Shown: one piece after another, positions 49,853-57,795 of the stretch | Position numbering within the stretch: the first letter of the stretch is position 1 | Layout of the letters: each line of letters begins with the position of its first letter | Assembly: GCA_040902195.1 (NCBI GenBank) | Contig: JBBDXS010000011.1 | Span: forward strand, 1 to 64,000 | Length of the DNA stretch: 64,000 bases | Reading direction: 5' to 3' | Source: JBBDXS01 sp040902195 | Lineage (GTDB): Bacteria > Chloroflexota > Dehalococcoidia > DSTF01 > RBG-16-68-14 | Translations under genes and position numbers: made by a program | The notes under the pieces: model-generated | The model's database searches: none | Told to the model about the DNA's origin: nothing | What the model saw: only the letters and a program-made list of their open reading frames with translations

Positions 49853-50812
49853 ATGTCCGTCCGCAAGCTCATCGTTACCGCCAGCCTCGCGTTCGTCGCG
49901 CTCTACGCCTATGCGCTGCGCCGCATCCGCCGGTTCGAGTACCTCGATCTCCACGACGCGAACGTGCCCGGTTCATACGTCGCCGTCGGCGGCTCGCGCG
50001 TCCACTACGTCGAGGCCGGCCGCGGCGATCCCGTCGTGCTCATCCACGGCATCTTCGCTTCGACGTTCTCCTTCCGCCACACGATCCCGGAGCTTGCCCA
50101 GCAGCACCGCGTCGTCGCGGTCGACCTGCGCGGCTTCGGCTACACAGACATGCCGGAAGACGCGGGCTACTCGCTCACGGCGCAGGCGACGCTCGTACAC
50201 CAGGCGATGGCGCGTCTCGGTATCGAGCGCGCCGCCGTCGTTGGCCACTCGATGGGCGGCGACATAGCGATGCGCCTCGCGCTGCTCCACCCCGAAAGCG
50301 TCACGCGGCTCGTCCTCGTCGACTCCGTCACCGAACACGAGATGTCGCGCGCGCGTTCGGGACGGTTCGTCCGTCCGCTCCTATCCCTGATCGCTGGCCT
50401 CTCGCTCAGCACGCGCTCCGTCCGCCGCGGCCTGCGCAGCGCCGTCCACGATCCGGCGCACGCCACGGACGATGTCGTCGCGGGCTACGAGTTGCCCATG
50501 CACGTAAAGGGACGCCTGCGCGCCCTCGGGGCGTTGATAGCGCATCGTCATCGCGACCTGCCTGTCGAGCCGGAGCGCATCACGCAACCGACGCTTGTTC
50601 TTTGGGGAGAGCACGACCGCTGGATCCCGCTCGAACGCGGGCAGGAGCTGGCGCGTCGCATCCCGAACGCGCGGCTTGCGGTCGTGCGCAGCGCAGGTCA
50701 CCTACCGCTCGAGGAGCAGCCGGTCGATACGACGAAGACACTCGTCGAGTTCCTTCGCGCAGAGGCGCCGCCCGCCACGGAGATCGTCGCGGCAGAGGTC
50801 GAGACCGTCTAG
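49853..50812 (+). CDS. Alpha/beta hydrolase, membrane-anchored
   Basis: A 319-residue hydrolase with an N-terminal hydrophobic segment (LIVTASLAFVALYAYAL) that may anchor it. HGIFASTFSFRH (oxyanion region), nucleophile elbow VVGHSMGGD, PTLVLWGEHDRWIP (acid) and RSAGHLPLEEQP (His) complete the triad. Its TAG stop overlaps the stop of the convergent flavin reductase gene within CTAG. Substrate unknown; family members include lipases and haloperoxidase-like esterases. Confidence 0.82.
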   Translation: MSVRKLIVTASLAFVALYAYALRRIRRFEYLDLHDANVPGSYVAVGGSRVHYVEAGRGDPVVLIHGIFASTFSFRHTIPELAQQHRVVAVDLRGFGYTDMPEDAGYSLTAQATLVHQAMARLGIERAAVVGHSMGGDIAMRLALLHPESVTRLVLVDSVTEHEMSRARSGRFVRPLLSLIAGLSLSTRSVRRGLRSAVHDPAHATDDVVAGYELPMHVKGRLRALGALIAHRHRDLPVEPERITQPTLVLWGEHDRWIPLERGQELARRIPNARLAVVRSAGHLPLEEQPVDTTKTLVEFLRAEAPPATEIVAAEVETV

Positions 50813-51285
50813 ACCAGCTTCCGATAGCCGCCGCGGAAGAAGAGCAGCGGCGGCGTTTCGCTCAGCATCTCGCCGTGCAGCACCTGACCGAGGAAGATCG
50901 TGTGGTCGCCGCCGGCGCACTGCTCCGTCACCGCGCACTCGATGTAGCCGAGACATTTCTCCAGCACCGGCGTGCCGTTCGGCCCGAGGTAATACGCGGC
51001 CCCCTGGAGTTTGCCTTGCTCGGGCGCTGTGTGCTCCGCAAACAAGCGCGAGATGTCTTCCTGGTCTTCTGAGAGGATGTTCACGCCGAACTTCCCGCTC
51101 TTCGTGATCTGGGCGTGCGCGTGCGCGGTCTTGTCGATGCATACGAGCAGCAGCAGCGGATCGAGCGACAGCGACGTCACCGCGTTCGCCGTCATGCCGT
51201 GCAGCCAGCCATCGAAGGCCGTTGTGATCACCGTGACGCCCGTGGCGAAGTGCCCGAAGACCTGGCGAAATTGCGCTACGTCCAC
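50809..51285 (-). CDS. Flavin reductase-like FMN-binding protein
   Basis: A 158-residue split-barrel flavin reductase: FRQVFGHFATGVTVITT, GMTANAVTSLSLDPLLLLVC, GKFGVNILSEDQEDISR and YIECAVTEQCAGGDHTIFLG. Such proteins reduce FMN for two-component monooxygenases; no monooxygenase large subunit is adjacent. It follows the epoxide-hydrolase-like gene by 4 nt and is probably translated with it. Confidence 0.85.
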   Translation of the reverse strand: MDVAQFRQVFGHFATGVTVITTAFDGWLHGMTANAVTSLSLDPLLLLVCIDKTAHAHAQITKSGKFGVNILSEDQEDISRLFAEHTAPEQGKLQGAAYYLGPNGTPVLEKCLGYIECAVTEQCAGGDHTIFLGQVLHGEMLSETPPLLFFRGGYRKLV

Positions 51286-51289
51286 GTCC

Positions 51290-52240
51290 TTAGTCCAGCG
51301 ACTTCAGGAATTCGATCAGCGCCTTGTTCACTTCGGCCGGACGTTCCTGCTGCGTCCAGTGGCCCGCCCCCGGCAGCATGGCGATGTCGCGTAGGTCCGT
51401 GCAGTTCGCCTTCATCGCGTCCATGCTCGTGAACGCGATCACGCCATCCTTGTCGCCGCCGATGAAGAGCGCCGGCTGGGCGATCTTCGCGTCCGCCAGC
51501 TCGGGCAGCTCCTCCCAGTCGCGGTCCATGTTGCGATAGCGGTTCAATCCGCCGCGGAAGCCCGTGCGCGTGAACTCTTCCGCGAACACGTCAACATCGG
51601 CTTCTGTCAGCCAGGCGGGAAGTGTCTCCGGGTTCGCCATGCCGGTGAGGAACAAGTCGCCCTTCTTTTTCCCGAGGAAGCCGGCCGGGACCGCGTCGCC
51701 GGAGGCTGCACAGAGGAACGTCCGCAAGGTCTTGCGCGGGTCCGCCTCCAGCTCCTTCTCCGCCACGCCGGGCTCCTGGAAATAGAGCATGTAGAAGAAG
51801 TTGTCCTGGAAGACTTGCTTGAAGAGCTGCGTCGGCGGCGCCGGCGAACGCTGTAGGAACGGCACGCTCATGCCAACCACGGCGCGATAGCGCTCCGGGT
51901 AGAGCGCCGCGCTGTTCCACGCCATCGGCGCGCCCCAGTCGTGCCCGACGACAACCGCCGTCTCCGCGCCCAGCACGTCGAGCAGCCCCAGCGCGTCGGC
52001 GAGGTGTTGCTTCATCGCATACGCTTCGATCGGCTGCGGCGCGTCGCTCTGGCCGTAGCCGCGAATGTCGGGCGCGACGGCGTGGTAGCCTGCGTCGGCC
52101 AGCGCCGGAAGCTGGTGCCGGTACGAGTACCACAGCTCGGGAAAGCCGTGCAGCATCAGCACCAGCGGGCCCTCGCCCGCCTCTGCGATGTGCATGTTGA
52201 TGCCGTTCGTCTGGACGGTACGATGCGTAATCTCAGCCAT
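51290..52240 (-). CDS. Alpha/beta hydrolase, epoxide hydrolase-like
   Basis: A 316-residue protein with the epoxide hydrolase pattern: HGFPELWYSYRHQLPAL, DIRGYGQSD, nucleophile elbow VVGHDWGAPMAW with Asp as nucleophile, and catalytic His in PGAGHWTQQERP. A Tyr-rich cap region (FQDNFFYMLYFQEPG) supplies likely ring-opening Tyr residues. Coupled to a flavin reductase gene, it may act on products of a flavin-dependent epoxidase encoded elsewhere. Confidence 0.86.
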   Translation of the reverse strand: MAEITHRTVQTNGINMHIAEAGEGPLVLMLHGFPELWYSYRHQLPALADAGYHAVAPDIRGYGQSDAPQPIEAYAMKQHLADALGLLDVLGAETAVVVGHDWGAPMAWNSAALYPERYRAVVGMSVPFLQRSPAPPTQLFKQVFQDNFFYMLYFQEPGVAEKELEADPRKTLRTFLCAASGDAVPAGFLGKKKGDLFLTGMANPETLPAWLTEADVDVFAEEFTRTGFRGGLNRYRNMDRDWEELPELADAKIAQPALFIGGDKDGVIAFTSMDAMKANCTDLRDIAMLPGAGHWTQQERPAEVNKALIEFLKSLD

Positions 52241-52360
52241 GTTGTCCTTCCTTGGTCGCGGGCTCGAGGCCAGGGAGATTATGCGGTATGGCGTCGCTGC
52301 ATTGCAAAGGAACGGCTAGAGAGAGTGCACGACAAGCCGGGACGGGCTGCTAAAGACGGC

Positions 52361-52921
52361 CTAACCGCAGGACTTTCCGCCAAACGGGAAATCCACACCG
52401 ATGCACGAGTTCCAGAACGAGAGGACATGCAGCGTTGGCAGGCTCGCGACCGCGACTATGCAAAATGACCCCAAAAGAGATACTAGTAACGGCACGCGTT
52501 GGAGCTTGGCCACATACTGAGAGACAGACACTGTAAGGAAGACATGAGTCGCATAAGCCACCCAGAATCCCACCTTGAAGGCGGTCACAACGGTACTGGT
52601 ATCAATGAAGGAGGCCACATCGCTCTCGGTACGTCTATCCAACGGTATCCCGTAGAACGTTAGATAGACGGGGAACGCAAGAACAGCGTAGGCCACAGCG
52701 GGAATGGCAATTGAGACCAGACCATATCCCGTGATCACGGCTGCACGGTTTCCGGTCGAGACCAGCCAGAAGCCGACGGTGACCATGCCCACCAACACGA
52801 CCAGGTAGATCCCAACGAATAGGCCTACCCAGAAAAACGCGCTCAGGAAGAGCGCGATAAGAACCGCCGCCAGCACCGACAAAATCAGGCGATCGCGCGT
52901 CTCTCTTGTTGGCGCCTCCAT
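52361..52921 (-). CDS. Multi-pass membrane protein of unknown function
   Basis: A 186-residue protein with about five membrane helices (starting LSVLAAVLIALFLSAFFWVG and LFVGIYLVVLVGMVTVGFWL) and a short Cys-containing tail, FGGKSCG. Codon use and GC are visibly lower than in the neighbours, suggesting recent transfer. A TAGAAT box lies 12 nt before the ATG. The gene is divergent from the aminotransferase at 53005. No family is recognised. Confidence 0.6.
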   Translation of the reverse strand: MEAPTRETRDRLILSVLAAVLIALFLSAFFWVGLFVGIYLVVLVGMVTVGFWLVSTGNRAAVITGYGLVSIAIPAVAYAVLAFPVYLTFYGIPLDRRTESDVASFIDTSTVVTAFKVGFWVAYATHVFLTVSVSQYVAKLQRVPLLVSLLGSFCIVAVASLPTLHVLSFWNSCIGVDFPFGGKSCG

Positions 52922-52989
52922 GTAGATGCAGCAATTCTATCACGCCGAGTGTCCACGGCTGCGCATTCGACAAGAGCCAGTCGCTGGCG

Positions 52990-52995
52990 TATCAT
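52990..52995 (+). promoter_or_regulatory. -10 box of a near-leaderless promoter
   Basis: TATCAT ends 9 nt before the ATG at 53005; no Shine-Dalgarno sequence. Confidence 0.45.
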
Positions 52996-53004
52996 GCCAG
53001 CGCC

Positions 53005-54252
53005 ATGACCACCCCCGCCGACAACTGGGACGCCGAGCAGATCGAGAAGAGCCTGGCGCGCCGCGTCAAAGCCGGGTGGGGCGCCTACTGGGTTGCCGGC
53101 TCGCAGCAGCAGGCGCCGCCGCCCGTGCCGGCCATACCGCTCACCGGCGGCATCCCCGATCCCGACTCCTTGCCCATCGAAGAGCTGATCGCCTGCTCGA
53201 ATGCCGTCCTCCGCCGCGAGGGCCCCGAAGCGCTTCGCTACGGCGGGCACCAGGGTCACGAAGGGCTGCGCGAGTGGCTCGCGGGCTACCTCGGCCCGCG
53301 CGACGGCCTCTCGCTCACGGCCGCGAACTTCACGATGACCAACGGTGTATCCGGTGCGATGATCAACGTCTGCGATACGTTCCTCGACGAGGGCGACGTC
53401 GGCCTTGCCGAGCTGCCCAGCTTCCCGGGCGGCGCCGGTACCATCCAGTCCTGCCTCGCCGAGCTCGTCGGCGTGCCGCTCGATGAGGACGGTCTCGTTC
53501 CGGAGGCGCTCGAAGAGACGATCGAGCGCCTTGAGCGAGAGGGGCGTCGCGTCAAGCTGCTCTACTCCGTGCCCAACTTCCAGAACCCGACCGGCAGCAT
53601 GCTCACGCTCGAGCGGCGCAAGCGCGTCGTCGACATCTGCCAGCGCCATCGAGTGCTCATCGTCGAAGACGAAGCGTACGCGGACGTCCGCTTCGAAAGC
53701 GAGCGCCTGCCGTCGATGTTCGGCCTCGCGGGCGGGAAGGGCGCCGTGCAGCTCGGGACGTTCAGCAAGACCGTCGCGACGGGCCTGCGCGTCGGTTGGG
53801 TGCTCGCCGATGACGCGGTAATCGAGGCGCTCTTGCGCACGCGCTACGATCTCGGCACGAGCCCCTGGACGCAGCGCACGATGTTGGAGTTCGCATCGAC
53901 GGGCATGTTCGATCGCCATCTCGCGAAAGTCACGGACATCTATCGCAACAAGCGCGACGCCATGCTCTCCGCGCTCGATGAGCGCTGCGGCCGCTACGCC
54001 ACGTGGAACCGGCCGCAGGGCGGCTACTTCTTGTGGATGGACCTCGCCGAAGGTGTCGATCCCAAGGCGCTCGCAGCGGCCGCGCGAGAACTCGGCGTCG
54101 CCTACGTGAACGGCCGTGCGTTCTACCCCGACGGGCGCGGCACCCAGAACGTGCGCCTCTGCTTTAGCTTCGTTGCGCAGCAAGACATCCCGGAGGCGGT
54201 CCTCCGGTTCGGACGCGCGCTCGAACAGGCTGCGAGCGCTCCGGCGAAATAA
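53005..54252 (+). CDS. PLP-dependent aminotransferase, class I/II (2-aminoadipate type)
   Basis: A 415-residue aminotransferase: PLTGGIPDPDSLP, LRYGGHQGHEGLREWLAGYL, FQNPTGSMLTLERR, IVEDEAYADVRFE and the PLP Lys in GTFSKTVATGLRVGW. It resembles the catalytic domain of MocR/LysN-type enzymes without a DNA-binding part. The start at 53005 is favoured over 52906 by a TATCAT box 9 nt upstream and by the family N-terminus. Likely acts on aminoadipate, aromatic or branched amino acids. Confidence 0.87.
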   Translation: MTTPADNWDAEQIEKSLARRVKAGWGAYWVAGSQQQAPPPVPAIPLTGGIPDPDSLPIEELIACSNAVLRREGPEALRYGGHQGHEGLREWLAGYLGPRDGLSLTAANFTMTNGVSGAMINVCDTFLDEGDVGLAELPSFPGGAGTIQSCLAELVGVPLDEDGLVPEALEETIERLEREGRRVKLLYSVPNFQNPTGSMLTLERRKRVVDICQRHRVLIVEDEAYADVRFESERLPSMFGLAGGKGAVQLGTFSKTVATGLRVGWVLADDAVIEALLRTRYDLGTSPWTQRTMLEFASTGMFDRHLAKVTDIYRNKRDAMLSALDERCGRYATWNRPQGGYFLWMDLAEGVDPKALAAAARELGVAYVNGRAFYPDGRGTQNVRLCFSFVAQQDIPEAVLRFGRALEQAASAPAK

Positions 54253-54263
54253 AACGATAGCCC

Positions 54264-54288
54264 GTAGCTGCAGGCCTTCAGCCCTGCC
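54264..54288. repeat. Short hairpin repeat, 'GTAGCTGCAGGC' type, copy 2
   Basis: Same 25-nt sequence as at 16616 with two differences; arms GCAGG and CCTGC. Confidence 0.55.
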
Positions 54289-54319
54289 CCAAGAAGATCC
54301 GCTCGTGAGGTAGAACGAT

Positions 54320-55006
54320 ATGTCGAACTGGCTTACGCGTCCTGCATACGTTGCGCTGATCGCATTTCTCGCGGGCGGCGCGATCGCTGCCGCCGTCGTG
54401 CTGCTGGTCCTAACGCTGCGCGACGATGACAACAACGATGGCGACACGAACGCCCGCGCCACGTCCACCGTGGAATCGACCCCCGGCGGCACACCGTCCG
54501 GCACGGAGCAGCCCGGCACGCCCGGCCCCACCGCGCCGCCCGCCGCAACAAACCCGGACGACGCCCTGCGCGCCTACATTCGCGATAGCCTGGACACGGA
54601 GTACGCGGGCCAGTGCTCTTCGAACCAGCCCGTCGGTCAGATCTGCTCGACCGATCTCTACCGCGGCGCGGACCTCGTCACGCTCGATCTCGGTCTGACG
54701 AGCAGTGAGTTCTCGATGGAGGCCGTCATCACGCACAATCCGGACGGCACATGGACCGCGACGGCCTTCCCGCATCCCGACCCCAACGTGCCGCTCTCCG
54801 TCGGCGCGAACGCCATCGTCTACCACGCCGAGACGTGCCTCAACTTCCGCGACGCAGCGACAACCGCCGCCTCCCCGACCACCTGCCAGCTCGACGGTAC
54901 GCGCGCGCGCGTCGAGGAGGGCCCGGTAACGGCCGACGGCATCACGTGGTGGCGCCTCGAGGGCCTCGGCTGGGCGAGCGCGCAGTACCTCGGCGTCGCC
55001 GGCTAA
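54320..55006 (+). CDS. Membrane-anchored extracellular protein with SH3-like C-terminus
   Basis: A 228-residue protein: N-terminal membrane helix (YVALIAFLAGGAIAAAVVLL), an acidic then Thr/Pro/Gly-rich linker, and a C-terminal domain (GANAIVYHAETCLNFRDAAT, TCQLDGTRARVEEGPVTADG, ITWWRLEGLGWASAQYL) that matches the pattern of a bacterial SH3 domain, with 'LNFRDAA' for the usual 'LNVRSGP'. GAGGT precedes the ATG. Possibly cell-wall or surface binding. Confidence 0.68.
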   Translation: MSNWLTRPAYVALIAFLAGGAIAAAVVLLVLTLRDDDNNDGDTNARATSTVESTPGGTPSGTEQPGTPGPTAPPAATNPDDALRAYIRDSLDTEYAGQCSSNQPVGQICSTDLYRGADLVTLDLGLTSSEFSMEAVITHNPDGTWTATAFPHPDPNVPLSVGANAIVYHAETCLNFRDAATTAASPTTCQLDGTRARVEEGPVTADGITWWRLEGLGWASAQYLGVAG

Positions 55007-55093
55007 CGACGCGTCGCGCGCCCCGCAGCATCGGGCCGGTGATTCTGTATACTAGCCTCGCTTCGCGTTCGTTAGCCGTAAGGAGACGCTCCC

Positions 55094-56365
55094 ATTCCTG
55101 GACCGCTCGCTGGCATCCGAATCCTGGAGTTCACGGAGATCATCGCCGGCCCGTTCGCCGGCATGCTCCTCTCCGACATGGGCGCGGACGTCATCAAGGT
55201 CGAGCCGCCCGAAGGCGAACCCTGGCGCCTCGTCGCGCAGTTCATCCCAACCGAAAGCCGCGGCTACATCTCGCTCAACCGTGGCAAGCGCGGGATCACG
55301 CTCGACCTCACGAAGCCCGAGGCTCAGGAGATCGTCCGCAAGCTTGTCCCCGACATGGATGTCGTCGTCATAAACTACCGGCCGGACGTACCGGCGAAGC
55401 TGGGCATCGACTACGAGACGCTCTCGGCGCTCAACCCGCGCCTCATCTACTGCGACAACACCGCCTTCGGCCGCAGAGGCCCGCAGGCGCACCGGCCCGG
55501 CTACGACATCATCGTGCAGGGCATGAGCGGCGTGATGGCCACCGAAGGCAAGACGCTGAACGGCATCCCGCTCATGAGCACGATCCCCATCGCCGACTAC
55601 TCGACGGGCATCATGATGGCCTGGGCCGTCTGCGCCGCGCTCTTCGTCCGCGAACGGACGGGCCGCGGCCAGAAGATCGATACGACACTGCTCGGAGCTG
55701 CCCTCGCGGTGCAAAACGCCACCTTCCAGCTTGTCGAATCCGTCGACGGGGAGTGGCGTCAGGCGTTCCTCGATCGCCTGGACCAGGGAAGGGCGGAAGG
55801 CGCGGAGTTCGAGGAGCTGCGCGCGTACTTGCTGTCGCAGCGTCCGATGACGGCCGTCGGCAACATTCAGTACCGCGTTTTTAAGACAGAGGACTCGTAC
55901 ATCGTTGTCGGCGCGCTGAGTGCGACGTTACGCCGCAAGCTCTGCGCTGTCCTTGGCGTTGACGACAAACGCATCGGCGACATCACCTGGGACCCGACGA
56001 CGCCCGAGAACCGTGCGTACGCGCACGAGCTCGTGAAGCAGGTCGAGGCGATCGTTCTCGCAAAGACGACCAGCGAGTGGCTCGCCGTATTCGATCAGGC
56101 CGGCGTGCCGGCCGGCCCGTTCAAATTCACCCAGGAGCTGATGAACGATCCCCAGGTCGTCGCGAACGAGCTCCAGGTCGAGGTCGAGCACCCGCTCGCA
56201 GGCACGGTGCGCATGGCCGGCCCCCCGTTCCAGATGTCCGAGACGCCGCTCCAGGTGCAGGGGCCCCCACCCGCGCTGGGCGAGCACAGCGACGAAGTCC
56301 TCGCGTCGATCGGCTACGACGAAGCGCAGATCGCCGCGCTGCGTGAGAAGGGTGTGATCCGCTAG
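55094..56365 (+). CDS. CaiB/BaiF family CoA-transferase with probable ATT start codon
   Basis: A 423-residue family III CoA-transferase. N-terminal PGPLAGIRILEFTEIIAGPF and LLSDMGADVIKVEPPEGEPW are essential family motifs; catalytic Asp in IADYSTG; RTGRGQKIDTTLLGAALAVQ follows. An in-frame TAA lies at 55079-55081 and the first ATG is at 55163, which would delete the first conserved strand. The only codon able to start the full protein is ATT 55094, 8 nt after AGGAG (55081-55085). TATACT lies at 55048-55053. The next gene starts 2 nt after the stop. Confidence 0.8.
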   Translation: MPGPLAGIRILEFTEIIAGPFAGMLLSDMGADVIKVEPPEGEPWRLVAQFIPTESRGYISLNRGKRGITLDLTKPEAQEIVRKLVPDMDVVVINYRPDVPAKLGIDYETLSALNPRLIYCDNTAFGRRGPQAHRPGYDIIVQGMSGVMATEGKTLNGIPLMSTIPIADYSTGIMMAWAVCAALFVRERTGRGQKIDTTLLGAALAVQNATFQLVESVDGEWRQAFLDRLDQGRAEGAEFEELRAYLLSQRPMTAVGNIQYRVFKTEDSYIVVGALSATLRRKLCAVLGVDDKRIGDITWDPTTPENRAYAHELVKQVEAIVLAKTTSEWLAVFDQAGVPAGPFKFTQELMNDPQVVANELQVEVEHPLAGTVRMAGPPFQMSETPLQVQGPPPALGEHSDEVLASIGYDEAQIAALREKGVIR

Positions 56366-56367
56366 CG

Positions 56368-57795
56368 ATGCGCCAGAAGCTCTCGTTCTCCGGCGCCTTC
56401 CGTCGCGACGACCCCGACCTGCCGTACCGCTACCTCGCCTTCGACATGCCGCCCGGCGCGAAGCGTCTCGAGGTCTCCTACCACTTCTCGCGCAACGACG
56501 CGCTGCAGCCCGAATGGGGCTCCGATGACGTAGTCGACATCGGCGTCTTCGACGCGCGCGGCATCGATTTCCTTGCCGGCGGCTTTCGCGGCTGGACCGG
56601 CAGCGCGCGCCGCAGCTTCGAGATCACGCCCGACGATGCGACGCCCGGCTACATCCGCGGGCCGCTCCAGCCCGGACAGTGGAACATCTTCCTCGGCGTT
56701 CGGATCATCTACTCCGACGTCCTGCCCTACTGGGTGCACGTCAGCATCGATAGCGACCCCACGGACACGAGCGCCAGCCCCGCGTTCGAGGACGCGCCGC
56801 GCGTTGCGAAGGCCGCCGCGCCGCCTTCCAGCGTCGGACGCTACGTCAAGGGCGACTTCCACTCGCACACGATCCATAGCGACGGCTACAACACGATCGA
56901 TGAGTACGCCGTCGAGGCGGCGCGGCTCGGCCTCGACTTTCTCGCGATCACCGACCACAACACCAGCTCGCATTTCGCCGAGATCGCGGAGCGCCCGCAA
57001 CGCGAGAGGGTCCTGCTCCTCCCCGGCGAGGAGGTCACGACGTTCTGGGGCCACGCCAACGTCTGGGGTCTCGGCGCCTGGGTCGACTTCCGTTGCACGG
57101 ACGACGGCGGCATGCAGCAGATTATCGATTGGGTGCACGAGCGCGGCGGGCTGTTCTCGCCCAATCATCCCAAGACGGGCTGGCCGTGGGAGTTCACGCA
57201 GGTGCGCGGTTACCGCGTCTGCGAGACGTGGCAAGGGGCCTGGCGCTTCTATAACACGGAGTCGCTTGAGTTCTGGGAGCGCCGCCTCGATGCGGGCGAG
57301 CGAGTCACCGCGGTCGGCGGCAGCGACTGCCATTCGATCGCGCCTGCCGTCTACCTCCATCCGTGGTCGCTCGGCACGCCCTGCACCTGGGTCTTCGCGG
57401 ACGAGCCGCTGAGCGAAGAGGGCATCCTCGCCGCCGTGCGCGCGGGCCACGTCTTCCTCTCGGAGGACACGACCGGCCCCTTCCTGGAGCTCACCGCCTC
57501 GTGCAACGGGCGCGGCTATGTCATGGGCGACACGATCGAGGGCCAGCCCGGCGACCCGCTGCGTTTCCGCGTACGTTATCACGGCCCGGACGGAAAGCGC
57601 GTCCGTCTCTTCCGCAACGGCGCGCTCTGGCACGAGACGGTCGTCGATCGCGGCGAAGCGGAGCTCGAGTTCGAGCTGGCGCTTGAGGAGCCCGGCTACG
57701 TGCGCGCAGACGTCGTCGGCTATCGAGGACGTCCGGAGCGCGGCGAGGTCGTTCACGCGCTCACGAACCCCATCTACCTGGAGGTCCCATCGTGA
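56368..57795 (+). CDS. CehA/McbA family metallohydrolase (PHP-like)
   Basis: A 475-residue protein. An N-terminal beta-rich domain (about 1-150, LAFDMPPGAKRLEVSYHF) precedes a PHP-type domain with metal motifs GDFHSHTIHSDG, AITDHN and GSDCHSI, and a C-terminal beta-sandwich (FRVRYHGPDGKRVRLF). The family includes carbaryl hydrolase CehA and McbA. It lies between the CaiB gene (2 nt) and the GH38 mannosidase gene (4-nt overlap), so the three genes form one unit. Phosphoesterase or amide/carbamate hydrolysis is possible. Confidence 0.84.
   Translation: MRQKLSFSGAFRRDDPDLPYRYLAFDMPPGAKRLEVSYHFSRNDALQPEWGSDDVVDIGVFDARGIDFLAGGFRGWTGSARRSFEITPDDATPGYIRGPLQPGQWNIFLGVRIIYSDVLPYWVHVSIDSDPTDTSASPAFEDAPRVAKAAAPPSSVGRYVKGDFHSHTIHSDGYNTIDEYAVEAARLGLDFLAITDHNTSSHFAEIAERPQRERVLLLPGEEVTTFWGHANVWGLGAWVDFRCTDDGGMQQIIDWVHERGGLFSPNHPKTGWPWEFTQVRGYRVCETWQGAWRFYNTESLEFWERRLDAGERVTAVGGSDCHSIAPAVYLHPWSLGTPCTWVFADEPLSEEGILAAVRAGHVFLSEDTTGPFLELTASCNGRGYVMGDTIEGQPGDPLRFRVRYHGPDGKRVRLFRNGALWHETVVDRGEAELEFELALEEPGYVRADVVGYRGRPERGEVVHALTNPIYLEVPS

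Noticed and set aside
52241..52360. Extension of the membrane protein gene or a small gene in the gap
   Set aside because: Short frames here have no ribosome-binding site or hydrophobic pattern and change with the antisense of neighbouring genes.
54751..55884. 377-codon plus-strand frame
   Set aside because: It runs across the end of the SH3-like gene and the start of the CaiB gene in another frame, is Arg/His-rich, and has no motif.
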